This document shows, in pieces, positions 34,793 to 43,584 of a DNA stretch of 64,000 nucleotides. Both the position numbers and the translations under genes were made by a program. The DNA is taken from assembly GCF_009650435.1 (NCBI RefSeq), contig NZ_VVIP01000035.1, positions 124,001-188,000 of the forward strand. Reading direction: 5' to 3'. The notes under the pieces were generated by a model. It was given only the letters and a program-made list of their open reading frames with translations, did not search any database and had not been told where the DNA came from. Positions within the stretch are counted from its first letter, which is position 1. Each line of letters starts with the position of its first letter. Origin of the DNA: Foetidibacter luteolus. Lineage in GTDB: Bacteria > Bacteroidota > Bacteroidia > Chitinophagales > Chitinophagaceae.

Positions 34793-35023
34793 GGTCTGTT
34801 GAAATGTAAAAGGCTGATAATTTGTTTAGCTTCAGAAGGGGCAGAAGCACTATCCGCTGCTGACATTAAACTTTAAACAAACGAACATTGAACAGTGGCC
34901 GGTTACAGGTAGCTGGTTACTGGTCTGTTGAAATGTAAAAGGCTGATAATTTGTTTAGCTGTGAAGCGCAAAAATACTCCCTGCTTCTAACATTAAACTT
35001 TAAACAAACGAACATTGAACAGT
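34793..35023 (+). repeat. Direct duplication of an R3-R4 unit (129-bp offset)
   Basis: 34793-34896 and 34922-35023 share 'GGTCTGTTGAAATGTAAAAG', 'GCTGATAATTTGTTTAGC' and 'AACATTGAACAGT'. The two are separated by 25 bp containing another R3 piece ('GGTTACAGGTAGCTGGTTAC'). Confidence 0.8.
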
Positions 35024-35034
35024 TGGCGTTAACG

Positions 35035-35123
35035 ATAGCCCGACGGGCTGAATGTGAATAGCCCCGGATCAAATCCGGGGTTGGCATTTGCGATGAAGTT
35101 CCCAACCCCGAAGGGGTTGAACA
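35035..35123 (+). repeat. REP-like hairpin element
   Basis: Three hairpins in a row: AGCCC-GAC-GGGCT, CCCCGGATC-AAATCCGGGG and AACCCCGAAGGGGTT, with 'GAATGTGAATAGCC' between the first two. A homologous element in reverse orientation lies at 62113-62195. The organisation resembles repetitive extragenic palindromes mobilised by RAYT transposases; no such transposase gene is in this window. Confidence 0.7.
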
Positions 35124-35146
35124 ATACTATTAAAGATTTTTTTATC

Positions 35147-35282
35147 TAATTGAACTTTGAACAAAAGAACATTGAACTATCCAAGCCTGCTGCACGTTGC
35201 AGCGTAGCGAACAGAAAGTACAAGAGTGCGACGCAACGAAAGCCTCATGTCTGTGCTATAGCCGGGCCCATAAAAAAATTTG
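35147..35282 (-). repeat. R4 and reversed R5 repeat
   Basis: 35147-35180 is R4 ('GAACTTTGAACAAAAGAAC'); 35187-35282 is R5 in reverse, with 'GTGCGACGCAACGAAAGCC' and the 'GGGCCCATAAAAAAATT' end. It ends about 30 bp before the CxxC membrane protein gene. Confidence 0.7.
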
Positions 35283-35314
35283 ACGCGAAGTGGAAAAAGT
35301 GGCTGCTTTTGCAG

Positions 35315-35530
35315 CTACCGGTTGGTACGCCACCAGCGGTAACCAATAAAACCGGCAATGGCCAGCGGGGTAAACATTAGGTATAATATGCCGGCATTAA
35401 GCCCTTTAGCGGGCTTTTCGCCTAACTGAGAAGCTGTTTTTGTACAAATGGAGCATTGCGCTTTTATGCCTGAAGAAATACAACACGCAACGAGAAAACT
35501 GAATAAAATTATCACCAGCCGCTTTTTCAT
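35315..35530 (-). CDS. 71-aa exported protein with CxxC, conserved in Bacteroidota
   Basis: Signal/anchor 'MKKRLVIILFSFLVACCISS', then 'AQCSICTKTASQLGEKPAKG', then a membrane segment 'LNAGILYLMFTPLAIAGFIGYRWW'. The Cys-x-x-Cys after the signal sequence may be redox-active or metal-binding. I recognise this arrangement as a frequent uncharacterised protein in Chitinophagales and relatives. ATG 35530 is chosen; an in-frame extension of 22 codons upstream looks random. It follows the histidine kinase gene (72-bp gap) on the same strand. Confidence 0.75.
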   Translation of the reverse strand: MKKRLVIILFSFLVACCISSGIKAQCSICTKTASQLGEKPAKGLNAGILYLMFTPLAIAGFIGYRWWRTNR

Positions 35531-35602
35531 AGTCGCTAATTTCAGCGCAAAGATAGTGACCGCATTTTTAAATGGCGGGCTAATATGCAGCAGCACATTT
35601 TT

Positions 35603-37552
35603 TTATGCTGCCTGCTCTGTAATTTTTTTGTGCCGGGGCGTTAAAGGCAACGCGAAACAAAAGACAGATCCGTTACCCTGCTCACTTTCTGCCCATAACC
35701 GGCCGTTCATTTTATCAATAAAGTCTTTACATATAACCAGCGCAACACCGGCGCCTTTTTCCGCATTATTGCCAAAAGACTTTACTGTAAAAAAGTTAAA
35801 GAGGTTGTTCAGTTTTTCTTTGCTCATGCCTTTGCCAAAATCTTTTACGGCAATAATGGTTTCTTTTTCGGTGCTGATGCAGGTAATATGAATTTCGCCG
35901 CCATGCGGCGAAAATTTGATGGCATTGTGTATCAGGTTGCGGTTAACAAACTGGATCATTTCCCTGTCAGCATAAATGCAGGCATCATCATCAATTTTAT
36001 TAATAAGGGTCAACGCCTTTTCTTTTAATGCTATTTCAAATACTTCCGCAGCTTCATTTACAAGGGTATGCATATAAAGTTCCTCAGGCTTATACACAAA
36101 TCCTGAAAGTTGTTTTTTAATCCATTGCAGTATGTTTTCAAATATATCCACGGATGATTGCGATGAGTGCTCAATGGATTCCAGCACTTTATCCATCTCT
36201 TCCTGCGTAAGCGTTTCATGTTGCTTTAATAACGATACAAGGCTTGAGAGCGATATGAGAGGTTGCCTGAAATCGTGTGCAAGCAACGAAATAAGTTTAT
36301 CCTTGAATTCGCTGTTCTGCTCAAGCTGTTTATTCTTTTTGTAAATCATGTTATTCAACTCTTTTAAAGAAGCTGAATATTTTTTGCTGGATTGGTACGC
36401 CCTGTATATAATGAAAAGCAAAATAAAAATAACCCCCACAAAAACAGACATGAGTATGTTGTAAAACTGCCTGTCTTTGTTCTTTTCTTTTTCCAGGATC
36501 AACTGCTTGCCGGTAAGAATATAATTAAGGTAATCAACACCACTCTCCTGCACAAAACGCTGGTATTCGCTCGCCGCATTCACCAGTATTTCGGCATAGA
36601 TACCAGCATTTTGCGGGTCTTTTTTTGCTTTGTACAGTTGGTACAATCTTTCTGCACTTACAACATACACATCGGAGTACCGCTCTTTTTCTGCGGTTTG
36701 TAAAGCAAGCTGGTAATAATAAATAGCCTGTGCGGAATCTTTATTAATCCATACGCTTCCCAGCTTGTTGTAAAAAATAATCAGCTCGTATTCAAGCCCC
36801 AGCCTTAAAGCTTCCGGGGCTGCCTTTTCAAGCACTTTAATAGCTTCCTCATACTTGCCCATGCGCATTAATACCGATGCATAGTTTTCTTCAAAGCCAA
36901 CCAGCATCCTTATATCGTTGTATTTAGCTGCCACTGCCCTTCCTTCGGCAAGCAAGGCTTTTACTGAGTCGTAAGACAGGCTGGAATCAAAACTGATCAT
37001 ATTGGATATAACCAGCGAACGGATGGAATCGTAGGATGTTTTTGTACTTAGATTATAAGCCTCCCTAAAGTATTTCAGCCCTTCATCAACCTTATTGTTA
37101 AAGCAAAGCTCAAGACCAATGTTCATTACCAGTTGCGCCTGGTTGGCTGTATCCTGCAGGCGCTTGTACAACTCCAGGGATTCGTTGTAATATCTCGTAG
37201 CGAGATAGGTATTTGTTTTTATTGAATAGAATATACCAATATTATTGAGCGCATCGGCAAGGCCCCGGCGGAGATTGTATTTTTCCGCCAGCAGGTATGC
37301 CTTGTGTGCATAATAATAACAACTGTCTGCGTTTTTCAGGTAATATAAAGTGCTTATCCTGTTAAGCAGGTTGGTATAAATAATGCTGTCTGTAACAAGG
37401 GGAAGGCTCTTCTGCAGTTTTTCAATTTCAGCCTGTTGGGCAGATAACCGCACACATAAGAACAATGCAATAACAGCGCAAATACTTTTTCGTATAACGC
37501 TGCCGGCTTCGGTATTGGGCCATATTACAGTGGTTGGTGTGCGCAAGGGCAA
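35603..37552 (-). CDS. TPR-containing sensor histidine kinase
   Basis: About 649 residues. A signal-like segment 'SICAVIALFLCVRLSAQ', a periplasmic domain of about seven TPRs ('LADALNNIGIFYSIKTN', 'AQLVMNIGLELCFNN'), a membrane helix 'ILMSVFVGVIFILLFIIY', a coiled stretch, HisKA with the phospho-acceptor His in 'ISLLAHDFRQPLISL' (about 426), and HATPase with N box 'NRNLIHNAIKFSPHGG' and G boxes 'KDFGKGMSKEKL' and 'KGAGVALVICKDFI'. No receiver is fused and no response regulator is adjacent. The frame has no ATG before the signal segment: the start must be a TTG (37552 or 37546), or the 5' end is altered. Confidence 0.85.
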   Translation of the reverse strand: MPLRTPTTVIWPNTEAGSVIRKSICAVIALFLCVRLSAQQAEIEKLQKSLPLVTDSIIYTNLLNRISTLYYLKNADSCYYYAHKAYLLAEKYNLRRGLADALNNIGIFYSIKTNTYLATRYYNESLELYKRLQDTANQAQLVMNIGLELCFNNKVDEGLKYFREAYNLSTKTSYDSIRSLVISNMISFDSSLSYDSVKALLAEGRAVAAKYNDIRMLVGFEENYASVLMRMGKYEEAIKVLEKAAPEALRLGLEYELIIFYNKLGSVWINKDSAQAIYYYQLALQTAEKERYSDVYVVSAERLYQLYKAKKDPQNAGIYAEILVNAASEYQRFVQESGVDYLNYILTGKQLILEKEKNKDRQFYNILMSVFVGVIFILLFIIYRAYQSSKKYSASLKELNNMIYKKNKQLEQNSEFKDKLISLLAHDFRQPLISLSSLVSLLKQHETLTQEEMDKVLESIEHSSQSSVDIFENILQWIKKQLSGFVYKPEELYMHTLVNEAAEVFEIALKEKALTLINKIDDDACIYADREMIQFVNRNLIHNAIKFSPHGGEIHITCISTEKETIIAVKDFGKGMSKEKLNNLFNFFTVKSFGNNAEKGAGVALVICKDFIDKMNGRLWAESEQGNGSVFCFALPLTPRHKKITEQAA

Positions 37553-37761
37553 ATGGGTAATTAAAGCGAGAAAGAAACACTCTTTTTCACAGATTTTGAT
37601 TCAATATTAAACGGAATGATTGCTTGTTTTTATAAGAACGGATAGGTTATATTATATGCCTTTAACAAAGATAGCTGTTGCAGGTTAAAACCAAAGGGGT
37701 GCATAATTTAATATTATCAGGGGTACTGCTTCTCTTTTACATCCTCATTGCCATCTTACAG

Positions 37762-37777
37762 TACTGTTATAACAGTA
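37762..37777. promoter_or_regulatory. 16-bp perfect palindrome, operator-like
   Basis: TACTGTTATAACAGTA, a perfect inverted repeat, overlapping a second palindrome ACAGTACTGT at 37759-37768. It lies in the divergent gap between the histidine kinase and the first large subtilase gene, 42 bp upstream of the subtilase promoter candidate. Fits a dimeric regulator, but no regulator is identified. Confidence 0.4.
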
Positions 37778-37818
37778 TAGCCATGGTCAAGAAAAGCACA
37801 TAGGTAATACAACATTAA

Positions 37819-37849
37819 TTTGTTGTAGTAAACTTAATAATTATATTTA
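37819..37849 (+). promoter_or_regulatory. Promoter candidate of the first large subtilase
   Basis: TTTG (37819-37822), 19-bp spacer, TATATTTA (37842-37849), one base from the Bacteroidota consensus TTTG-N19-TAnnTTTG. Transcription would begin near 37856, giving a 40-nt leader to ATG 37897, which supports that start. Confidence 0.6.
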
Positions 37850-37896
37850 AAGGGTTGTTGCCATATTTAATTATGCCCCAAACCAATTCTTGCTGC

Positions 37897-40800
37897 ATGA
37901 AAAAACCTTTACTCTTCTTTCTTACTGCAATTGTAAGCTGCAGTATTGCTGCCCAGGATGCGCCTGTTCACTACTATTACAAAGGTCAGAAGCAATACGT
38001 TCCTGTAACGTTTGAAAGGATACTTGTTGGTGTTGAACAAAGGGATGCTAAAAACAAGCTAAGCCTTGCCAGGGAGATGGGAGTTAATGCAGATTCTGTA
38101 ATACCTGCCGCACGCCCGGGCCAATATATCATACGTACCGGTAATGCCGGCAGCAAAGTTGCAATTACCTCTAAAGTGGAAAAAATGAGGCGTGATAAAA
38201 CCATCAGTTTTATGCACCCGTTTCTTCGTAGCCCATCAGGGAAACTTGTAAGCTACGAAGATGAATTTATTGTGCAACTAAAACGCGGTAAATCGGCATC
38301 AGCATTAAACAACCTGCTTGCAAAATATGGCTGTACGCTGCTGAGAAAATATCGTTTTGCCGACGGCATCTATATACTTTCAGCGGGAAAGGCTAATGAT
38401 TACGATGCACTAAAAATGGCCAACCTGTTTTTTGAGTCCGGCCTTTTTGATTATGCCGAGCCCAATTTTACCGTACACGATGCACAAGCTGATGCACCCA
38501 ACGACCCACTGTATAACCTGCAGTGGCCACACAAAAATACCGGGGCCCCGGAACAATACAACGGCACACCCGGCGCCGATATGCAGATAGACAGCGCCTG
38601 GCTAACTACCATGGGGGATGCTGACATTAAAGTCGCGGTAATAGATACCGGTGTAGATACCGGCCATGCCGATTTAAAACCCAACCTGCTGCAAGGGTAC
38701 GATTGCCATACAGGCACCGCTAACCCTGGCGATGGCGCCCCAAAAAACCTGGGCAATGCCCACGGCACCGCCTGTGCAGGCATCGTTGCAGCCGTGGCCA
38801 ACAACAGCATTGGCGTTGCGGGCATAGCGCCCAATTGTAAAATAATACCTATTAACCTTTCTAACGAAAATAACATTTTTGCCAGCGATGAGGGCAAGGC
38901 CGGTGGCTTTGATTATGCCTGGCAAAACGGCGCCGATGTTATCACCAACTCCTGGTATGGCGGCCTGCCTACCGGTATTATAGACGGAGCTATACACAGG
39001 GCTGTTACCGAGGGGCGCAATGGAAAAGGTTGCGTGGTGCTGTTTGCTTCCGGAAATGATAATGGAGGCATTTCTTACCCAAGCTCCAATCCTGAAGTGA
39101 TATCCGTAGGCGCCTCAAGTATGTGCCACCAGCGCAAGTCTCCGTCCAGTTGCGATGGGGAATGGCTCTGGGGCTCTAATTATGGGTTCGGCCTTGATGT
39201 AACGGCCCCGGGTGTAAAAATTGCCACCACAGATATCAGCGGTGCTAATGGCTATAACCAACTGCCCGGCAGCAACGGAGATTACCACCCTACTTTCAAC
39301 GGTACTTCTTCCGCCTGCCCTAACGCCGCCGGTGTGGCAGCACTTATACTTTCAGCAAATAAAAACCTTACCGCCGCAGAAGCAACACTTGTACTGGAAA
39401 ACTCCTGTATAAAGCCAGCCGCTTATGATTTTGCGATGAAACAGGGTTATCCCAATGGCACATGGAACAACGAGCTGGGTTATGGAGTTGTTAATGCCTA
39501 TAGGGCTGTGCAGGCTGCACAAAACGGAAACTTCTGCAATGTGATTGCAAAGGCACAGGGTAAGCCTGTTATTTGCAAGGGTACCGGCGTAACACTGGCT
39601 GTTGAAAACCCTGTTTCCACAGCCAGTTACCAGTGGCGCTATAATGGCGGCGGCGCAGGTACAATTGCATCAACTTATCTTGCCTCCGCAGCGGGCACGT
39701 ATGATGTTGTTGCTACGTATGCCAACGGTTGTATAGCTTATTCAGAACCGGTTACCATTACTGCCGCTACATCCCCTTTACAGGCCGATGCAGGTAAAGA
39801 AGTTACCTTTTGCCCGGGAGGGCCAGGTGTTAGAATTGGCGGCAGTCCTGCTGCTGCCGGTGGCTCTGCCTTTCCGCTGGGCCTACGGGGGTATGGACTT
39901 GAAACTTTTTTCAACGGCGGTTTAATGCGCTTTAATATTGATAACCCCGCAGAATATTTTTTTACCGACCTGCCGGACAACCCTGGCAATAACGACAAAA
40001 GTTTCTTTGCCGGCGATTTTACTCCACTGGGTTATTACCTGCTTACTGCCAATGGTAACCTCTTCCGCATGGATACAGCCACCGGCCAGCGCAGTTTTAT
40101 AGCTTACCTGCAGCCGGAACAGGCGCCAAATTACGGCCAGTCATGGGCAGGGCTGGCCTGGGATGCAGCTAATAAAAAACTATATGCCGTAACGAATGGA
40201 GGTTACTATAACAAACTTTATACAATAGACATCATTTCCGGTGCGGCTTACGGTGGCCCGTTGGTGCCGTATAACAATATTGGCTGGCTGGCTTGCAATA
40301 AACAGGGCACTTTGTTTGCCTACCTTTCTGACAGCAGGCGCATAAGAAGGGTAAATACAACCACTGGCGAACTCTACGGCGCTTATTCTGATGATGTGGG
40401 TGTAAACAACCTTGGCCGGCTTGACGGAGCCGTGGACCCTTTAACGGGTAAATTGTATCTAAGCACTTTTTACGTACTGCAAAAAATTACCAACGACTTG
40501 CGGGAGGTAGATACTGCCACTGGTAAGATTACAGTTACCGGTACGTTAGGCGATATTTCGCAGGTTTCGTCGCTGGCTATTGCCGATGGCGCTTACCAAT
40601 ACACCTGGTCGCCAAAAGCAGGTTTATCTAATCCTAACGATGCCAACCCAATCGCCAAACCATCGGCCACAACTGTTTACAAACTAACCGTTACAGATTT
40701 TTGTGGAGATACGCTTATACGCACCGTAAAAGTTAATGTAAGCAATACCCCACCAGTTGCGCAGATCAGTGCGCCGGTTGATTCCATTTGCATTAATGAA

Positions 40801-42960
40801 ACCACCAGGCTTTCTGCAGCCACCGGCAATAGCTACCATTACCAGTGGCTAAACCGTGGGAAAGAGATACAGGGCGCTACCGACAGTTTTTATGTGGCGC
40901 AAAGAACTGGTGTATATGCCGTACGGGTAAGTGCCGGGCTGGGCGGCTGCCAAAATACTTCTGCCGGTTTTACAGTAAAAGATTGTTCCATACTGTTAAA
41001 CAACAATAACAGCGATACTGTTTGTACCAGTTATTTCTATCCAAGCCAGGGCTTTGTTCCAGATGGCTTTTTGCCTGGCGAATCTTATGTAAAGACCATT
41101 TACCCTGCTGCGCCAGGCAACGTATTAAAGCTTCACTTTAACAGCTTTAATATATCAAGTTCGCATTCCATACTGTCTGTGTACGATGGGGAAAATACCG
41201 ATGCGCCGGTTATCAGGCATTTTTCCATTGGCAGCCTTCCGCAAATGCCGTTCGATTACTTTTCCTCTACCGGCCCGCTTACGTTTAAGTTTACTTCGGG
41301 CGCCCAGGTAAGCGGTTTTGGCGGCAACTGGGATGCCACTATCACCTGCTACCCCAGGCGTGTTTTCCGCAGCAAGCAAAACGGCAACTTTGGCGATGCC
41401 TCCACCTGGCAGGTTAAAACCGGTGAGGATACTTACCAGGATGCCGAAACCTTTCCTACATATATTGATGATACCATCATCATCCAAAGCGGCCATACGG
41501 TTACTTTAAAAACCTTTGCCCAGGTTGATCAGCTCTGGATTCAAAAAAACGCAACCCTGGTTGCCGAGGGCTACATGTACCTGCACAATGGCGAAGGGCA
41601 TGAGCTTACTATAGACGGCACGCTGCAATTAATGTCAACAAGTTTGGGCGGAGAATACACAACGGTTGTTGTAAACGGTAATATTATTTCCCAGGGCGGC
41701 AGCTTAACTTCAGCGTTGTTGATAACGGGTACCCAACCGCAAAGCCTTGTATTGCCCAATACCAATGTGAAGTCAATGAATATCATGAACAACACCAGCG
41801 TAACCATCAGTGGTATGGCCAATATTGACTCGCTTTTCTTAAACACCAATGGCCGGCTTTACCTGGATACCACCTGCACCGTAAACCTGGAAATGCAACT
41901 TAACAGGGGCATCATAGAAATTAAGAACAACAACGCCCTTAAAATGAAGTACTATAGAAAACTCGTTGGCGGCGGCCCGGAAAGTTATGTTATCGGTACG
42001 CTTGCTCTAACTACAGATTTACCAGGCCTGCTTAATATTAATTTCCCCATAGGCACAGCACAAAAATATACGCCGGTAACACTTACTGTAAGCAATATGC
42101 AGTTGCGTTATGGAGACCAGTATTCCGCACGGGTATTTACTACAGATCCACCGGTAAGAACCCTGCCTGCCGGTATAGAAAAACTGGTTAATACGCGTTA
42201 TTACAGGTTTGAGGCATTAAACAAGTTCCCTGTACATTATTACGCAGTAAAGCTGCCTTATTTTGAGGAAGATGAAGTTACGGATACCGCTTCCCTGCGT
42301 ATGCTGAAAGATAATACGGGCACACTCTGGCTAAATATAGGCGGCGCCGGTTCTCACGTAGATACGGGTACCATTACCTCCGTAGAAAAATTCAATTATC
42401 TCGGTGATTTCGTACTGGCAAAAACAGCCGGCACATTGCCTGTCAACTGGGTTTCATTTACAGCAGCACTGCAAGGCAAGCAGGTGCAGTTAAAATGGCA
42501 GGTAGCCAGCGAGGTTAACTGCGATTATTACGAAGTGCAGCACAGCAGCGATGGCACTCACTTTACAACATTGGCACGTGTAGATGCCCAAACAGTTATT
42601 ATGCCCAACAAAATTTACAACTGGCAGCACGTTAACCCTGCTCATGGCAATAATTTTTACCGCATTAAACAGGTGGATAAAGACGGCCGGTTTTCTTACA
42701 GTACAACGCAACTGGTGCATAGCCTGCCTGTTGCACAATTGCAGGTAAGCCCCAACCCCTCAGGTGGACAAACCTGGGTTACAGCCCACGAGTTAATAAA
42801 GGAAATAAACTGCTACGATATGCAGGGCCGTTTATTAAGCCGCACAAAGCCGCTGGCCATGCAGTGCCAGTTGCTGCTGCAGCATTTACCGGCCGGCGTA
42901 TATAACCTTCGTATTGAAACGGCATCGGGCATTCATCATATAAAACTGGTAAAAAAGTAA
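37897..42960 (+). CDS. Giant T9SS-exported S8 subtilase, paralogue 1
   Basis: A 1,687-residue secreted protein. Signal 'MKKPLLFFLTAIVSCSIAA', prodomain (about 20-220), subtilase domain with Asp250 ('AVIDTGVDTGHADL'), His289 ('AHGTACAGIVAAV'), Asn387 ('FASGNDNGG') and Ser471 ('NGTSSACPNAAG'). Then an Ig-like domain (about 550-620), a large beta-propeller-like region with 'DPLTGKLYLSTFY', a second Ig-like domain ('SICINETTRLSAATGNSYHYQW'), a CUB-like domain ('GNVLKLHFNSFNISSSHSIL'), a G8-like domain ('NFGDASTWQV', 'IIIQSGHTVTL') and a C-terminal T9SS sorting domain ('VSPNPSGGQTWV', 'GVYNLRIETASG'). Expected to be secreted across the outer membrane and surface-attached. The start follows the promoter and signal peptide. 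Confidence 0.93.
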   Translation: MKKPLLFFLTAIVSCSIAAQDAPVHYYYKGQKQYVPVTFERILVGVEQRDAKNKLSLAREMGVNADSVIPAARPGQYIIRTGNAGSKVAITSKVEKMRRDKTISFMHPFLRSPSGKLVSYEDEFIVQLKRGKSASALNNLLAKYGCTLLRKYRFADGIYILSAGKANDYDALKMANLFFESGLFDYAEPNFTVHDAQADAPNDPLYNLQWPHKNTGAPEQYNGTPGADMQIDSAWLTTMGDADIKVAVIDTGVDTGHADLKPNLLQGYDCHTGTANPGDGAPKNLGNAHGTACAGIVAAVANNSIGVAGIAPNCKIIPINLSNENNIFASDEGKAGGFDYAWQNGADVITNSWYGGLPTGIIDGAIHRAVTEGRNGKGCVVLFASGNDNGGISYPSSNPEVISVGASSMCHQRKSPSSCDGEWLWGSNYGFGLDVTAPGVKIATTDISGANGYNQLPGSNGDYHPTFNGTSSACPNAAGVAALILSANKNLTAAEATLVLENSCIKPAAYDFAMKQGYPNGTWNNELGYGVVNAYRAVQAAQNGNFCNVIAKAQGKPVICKGTGVTLAVENPVSTASYQWRYNGGGAGTIASTYLASAAGTYDVVATYANGCIAYSEPVTITAATSPLQADAGKEVTFCPGGPGVRIGGSPAAAGGSAFPLGLRGYGLETFFNGGLMRFNIDNPAEYFFTDLPDNPGNNDKSFFAGDFTPLGYYLLTANGNLFRMDTATGQRSFIAYLQPEQAPNYGQSWAGLAWDAANKKLYAVTNGGYYNKLYTIDIISGAAYGGPLVPYNNIGWLACNKQGTLFAYLSDSRRIRRVNTTTGELYGAYSDDVGVNNLGRLDGAVDPLTGKLYLSTFYVLQKITNDLREVDTATGKITVTGTLGDISQVSSLAIADGAYQYTWSPKAGLSNPNDANPIAKPSATTVYKLTVTDFCGDTLIRTVKVNVSNTPPVAQISAPVDSICINETTRLSAATGNSYHYQWLNRGKEIQGATDSFYVAQRTGVYAVRVSAGLGGCQNTSAGFTVKDCSILLNNNNSDTVCTSYFYPSQGFVPDGFLPGESYVKTIYPAAPGNVLKLHFNSFNISSSHSILSVYDGENTDAPVIRHFSIGSLPQMPFDYFSSTGPLTFKFTSGAQVSGFGGNWDATITCYPRRVFRSKQNGNFGDASTWQVKTGEDTYQDAETFPTYIDDTIIIQSGHTVTLKTFAQVDQLWIQKNATLVAEGYMYLHNGEGHELTIDGTLQLMSTSLGGEYTTVVVNGNIISQGGSLTSALLITGTQPQSLVLPNTNVKSMNIMNNTSVTISGMANIDSLFLNTNGRLYLDTTCTVNLEMQLNRGIIEIKNNNALKMKYYRKLVGGGPESYVIGTLALTTDLPGLLNINFPIGTAQKYTPVTLTVSNMQLRYGDQYSARVFTTDPPVRTLPAGIEKLVNTRYYRFEALNKFPVHYYAVKLPYFEEDEVTDTASLRMLKDNTGTLWLNIGGAGSHVDTGTITSVEKFNYLGDFVLAKTAGTLPVNWVSFTAALQGKQVQLKWQVASEVNCDYYEVQHSSDGTHFTTLARVDAQTVIMPNKIYNWQHVNPAHGNNFYRIKQVDKDGRFSYSTTQLVHSLPVAQLQVSPNPSGGQTWVTAHELIKEINCYDMQGRLLSRTKPLAMQCQLLLQHLPAGVYNLRIETASGIHHIKLVKK

Positions 42961-43011
42961 TGCTGCGTAGTAGGCAAAGCTGTTGTATTGCCGGGTAGAA
43001 GGAATTTTTTT

Positions 43012-43125
43012 TGGGGGTGCCCCCAAGCTGCGCAAGGGGTCGGGCTTTTCGCTCATACTCCGGCACAAGGCTATGCTGCGATGGCCTCACCGGGGTATCC
43101 GCTTCAATCCCTCACCCGAAAGCCG
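43012..43125 (+). repeat. R2 dispersed repeat, copy E (short form)
   Basis: 'GGGGGTGCCCCCAAGCTGCG' to 'TTCAATCCCTCACCCGAAAG', nearly identical to copy A at 2078. It is followed by R3 ('GGTTGCCGGTTACAAG' to 'CCGGTCTGTTGA'). Confidence 0.85.
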
Positions 43126-43299
43126 GTTGCCGGTTACAAGTTGCAGGTTACCGGTCTGTTGATTATGTAAGTGGTTGAGTTTTTTTAAGGGTTGATGATG
43201 TGCAAGTACCGTACAGCGGCAGAGCTGGCAGACACTAAATCCTGCGATGTGTCTTGGCAGCAGGGCTGGCGGGTGCTGCACTACAACCTGTTACACCCG

Positions 43300-43500
43300 C
43301 TTCTGCCACCGTAAGGTGCCAGAAGCATAAACAAGCCGTTGATTTGTATTTGCAAGCCTCCTGGTTGGCTACGTGTCTGGCAGCAAAGCTGGCAGACACT
43401 AAACCCGGGCTGAAAAGCCGCCCAAAGAACAGAACGATGAACGGATTGCGACGCAACGAAGAAGCCATGAAATACCACTGTTGGTATCATTATTCAGAAT
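43300..43500 (+). repeat. R7 hairpins and R6 repeat
   Basis: 43300-43325: CTTCTGCCACC-GTAA-GGTGCCAGAAG. 43373-43399: GTGTCTGGCAGC-AAA-GCTGGCAGACAC. 43403-43500 is R6 ('CCGGGCTGAAAAGCCGCCCA', 'GATTGCGACGCAACGAAG', 'GGTATCATTATTCAGAATGG'). Fills the gap between the two paralogous subtilase genes. Confidence 0.7.
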
Positions 43501-43584
43501 GGTTTCAACACAAGTAAATGTTTACAGGGCGTACAAATAATTTTTATCATTGCTAACCGGCCAATAGCCAAAACAAATGCCAGT

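Noticed and set aside
34597..34876. Several 65-70-codon frames in the R2 copy D region
   Set aside because: They lie in three frames over the same repeat; matching frames at other R2 copies show that this is repeat-derived.
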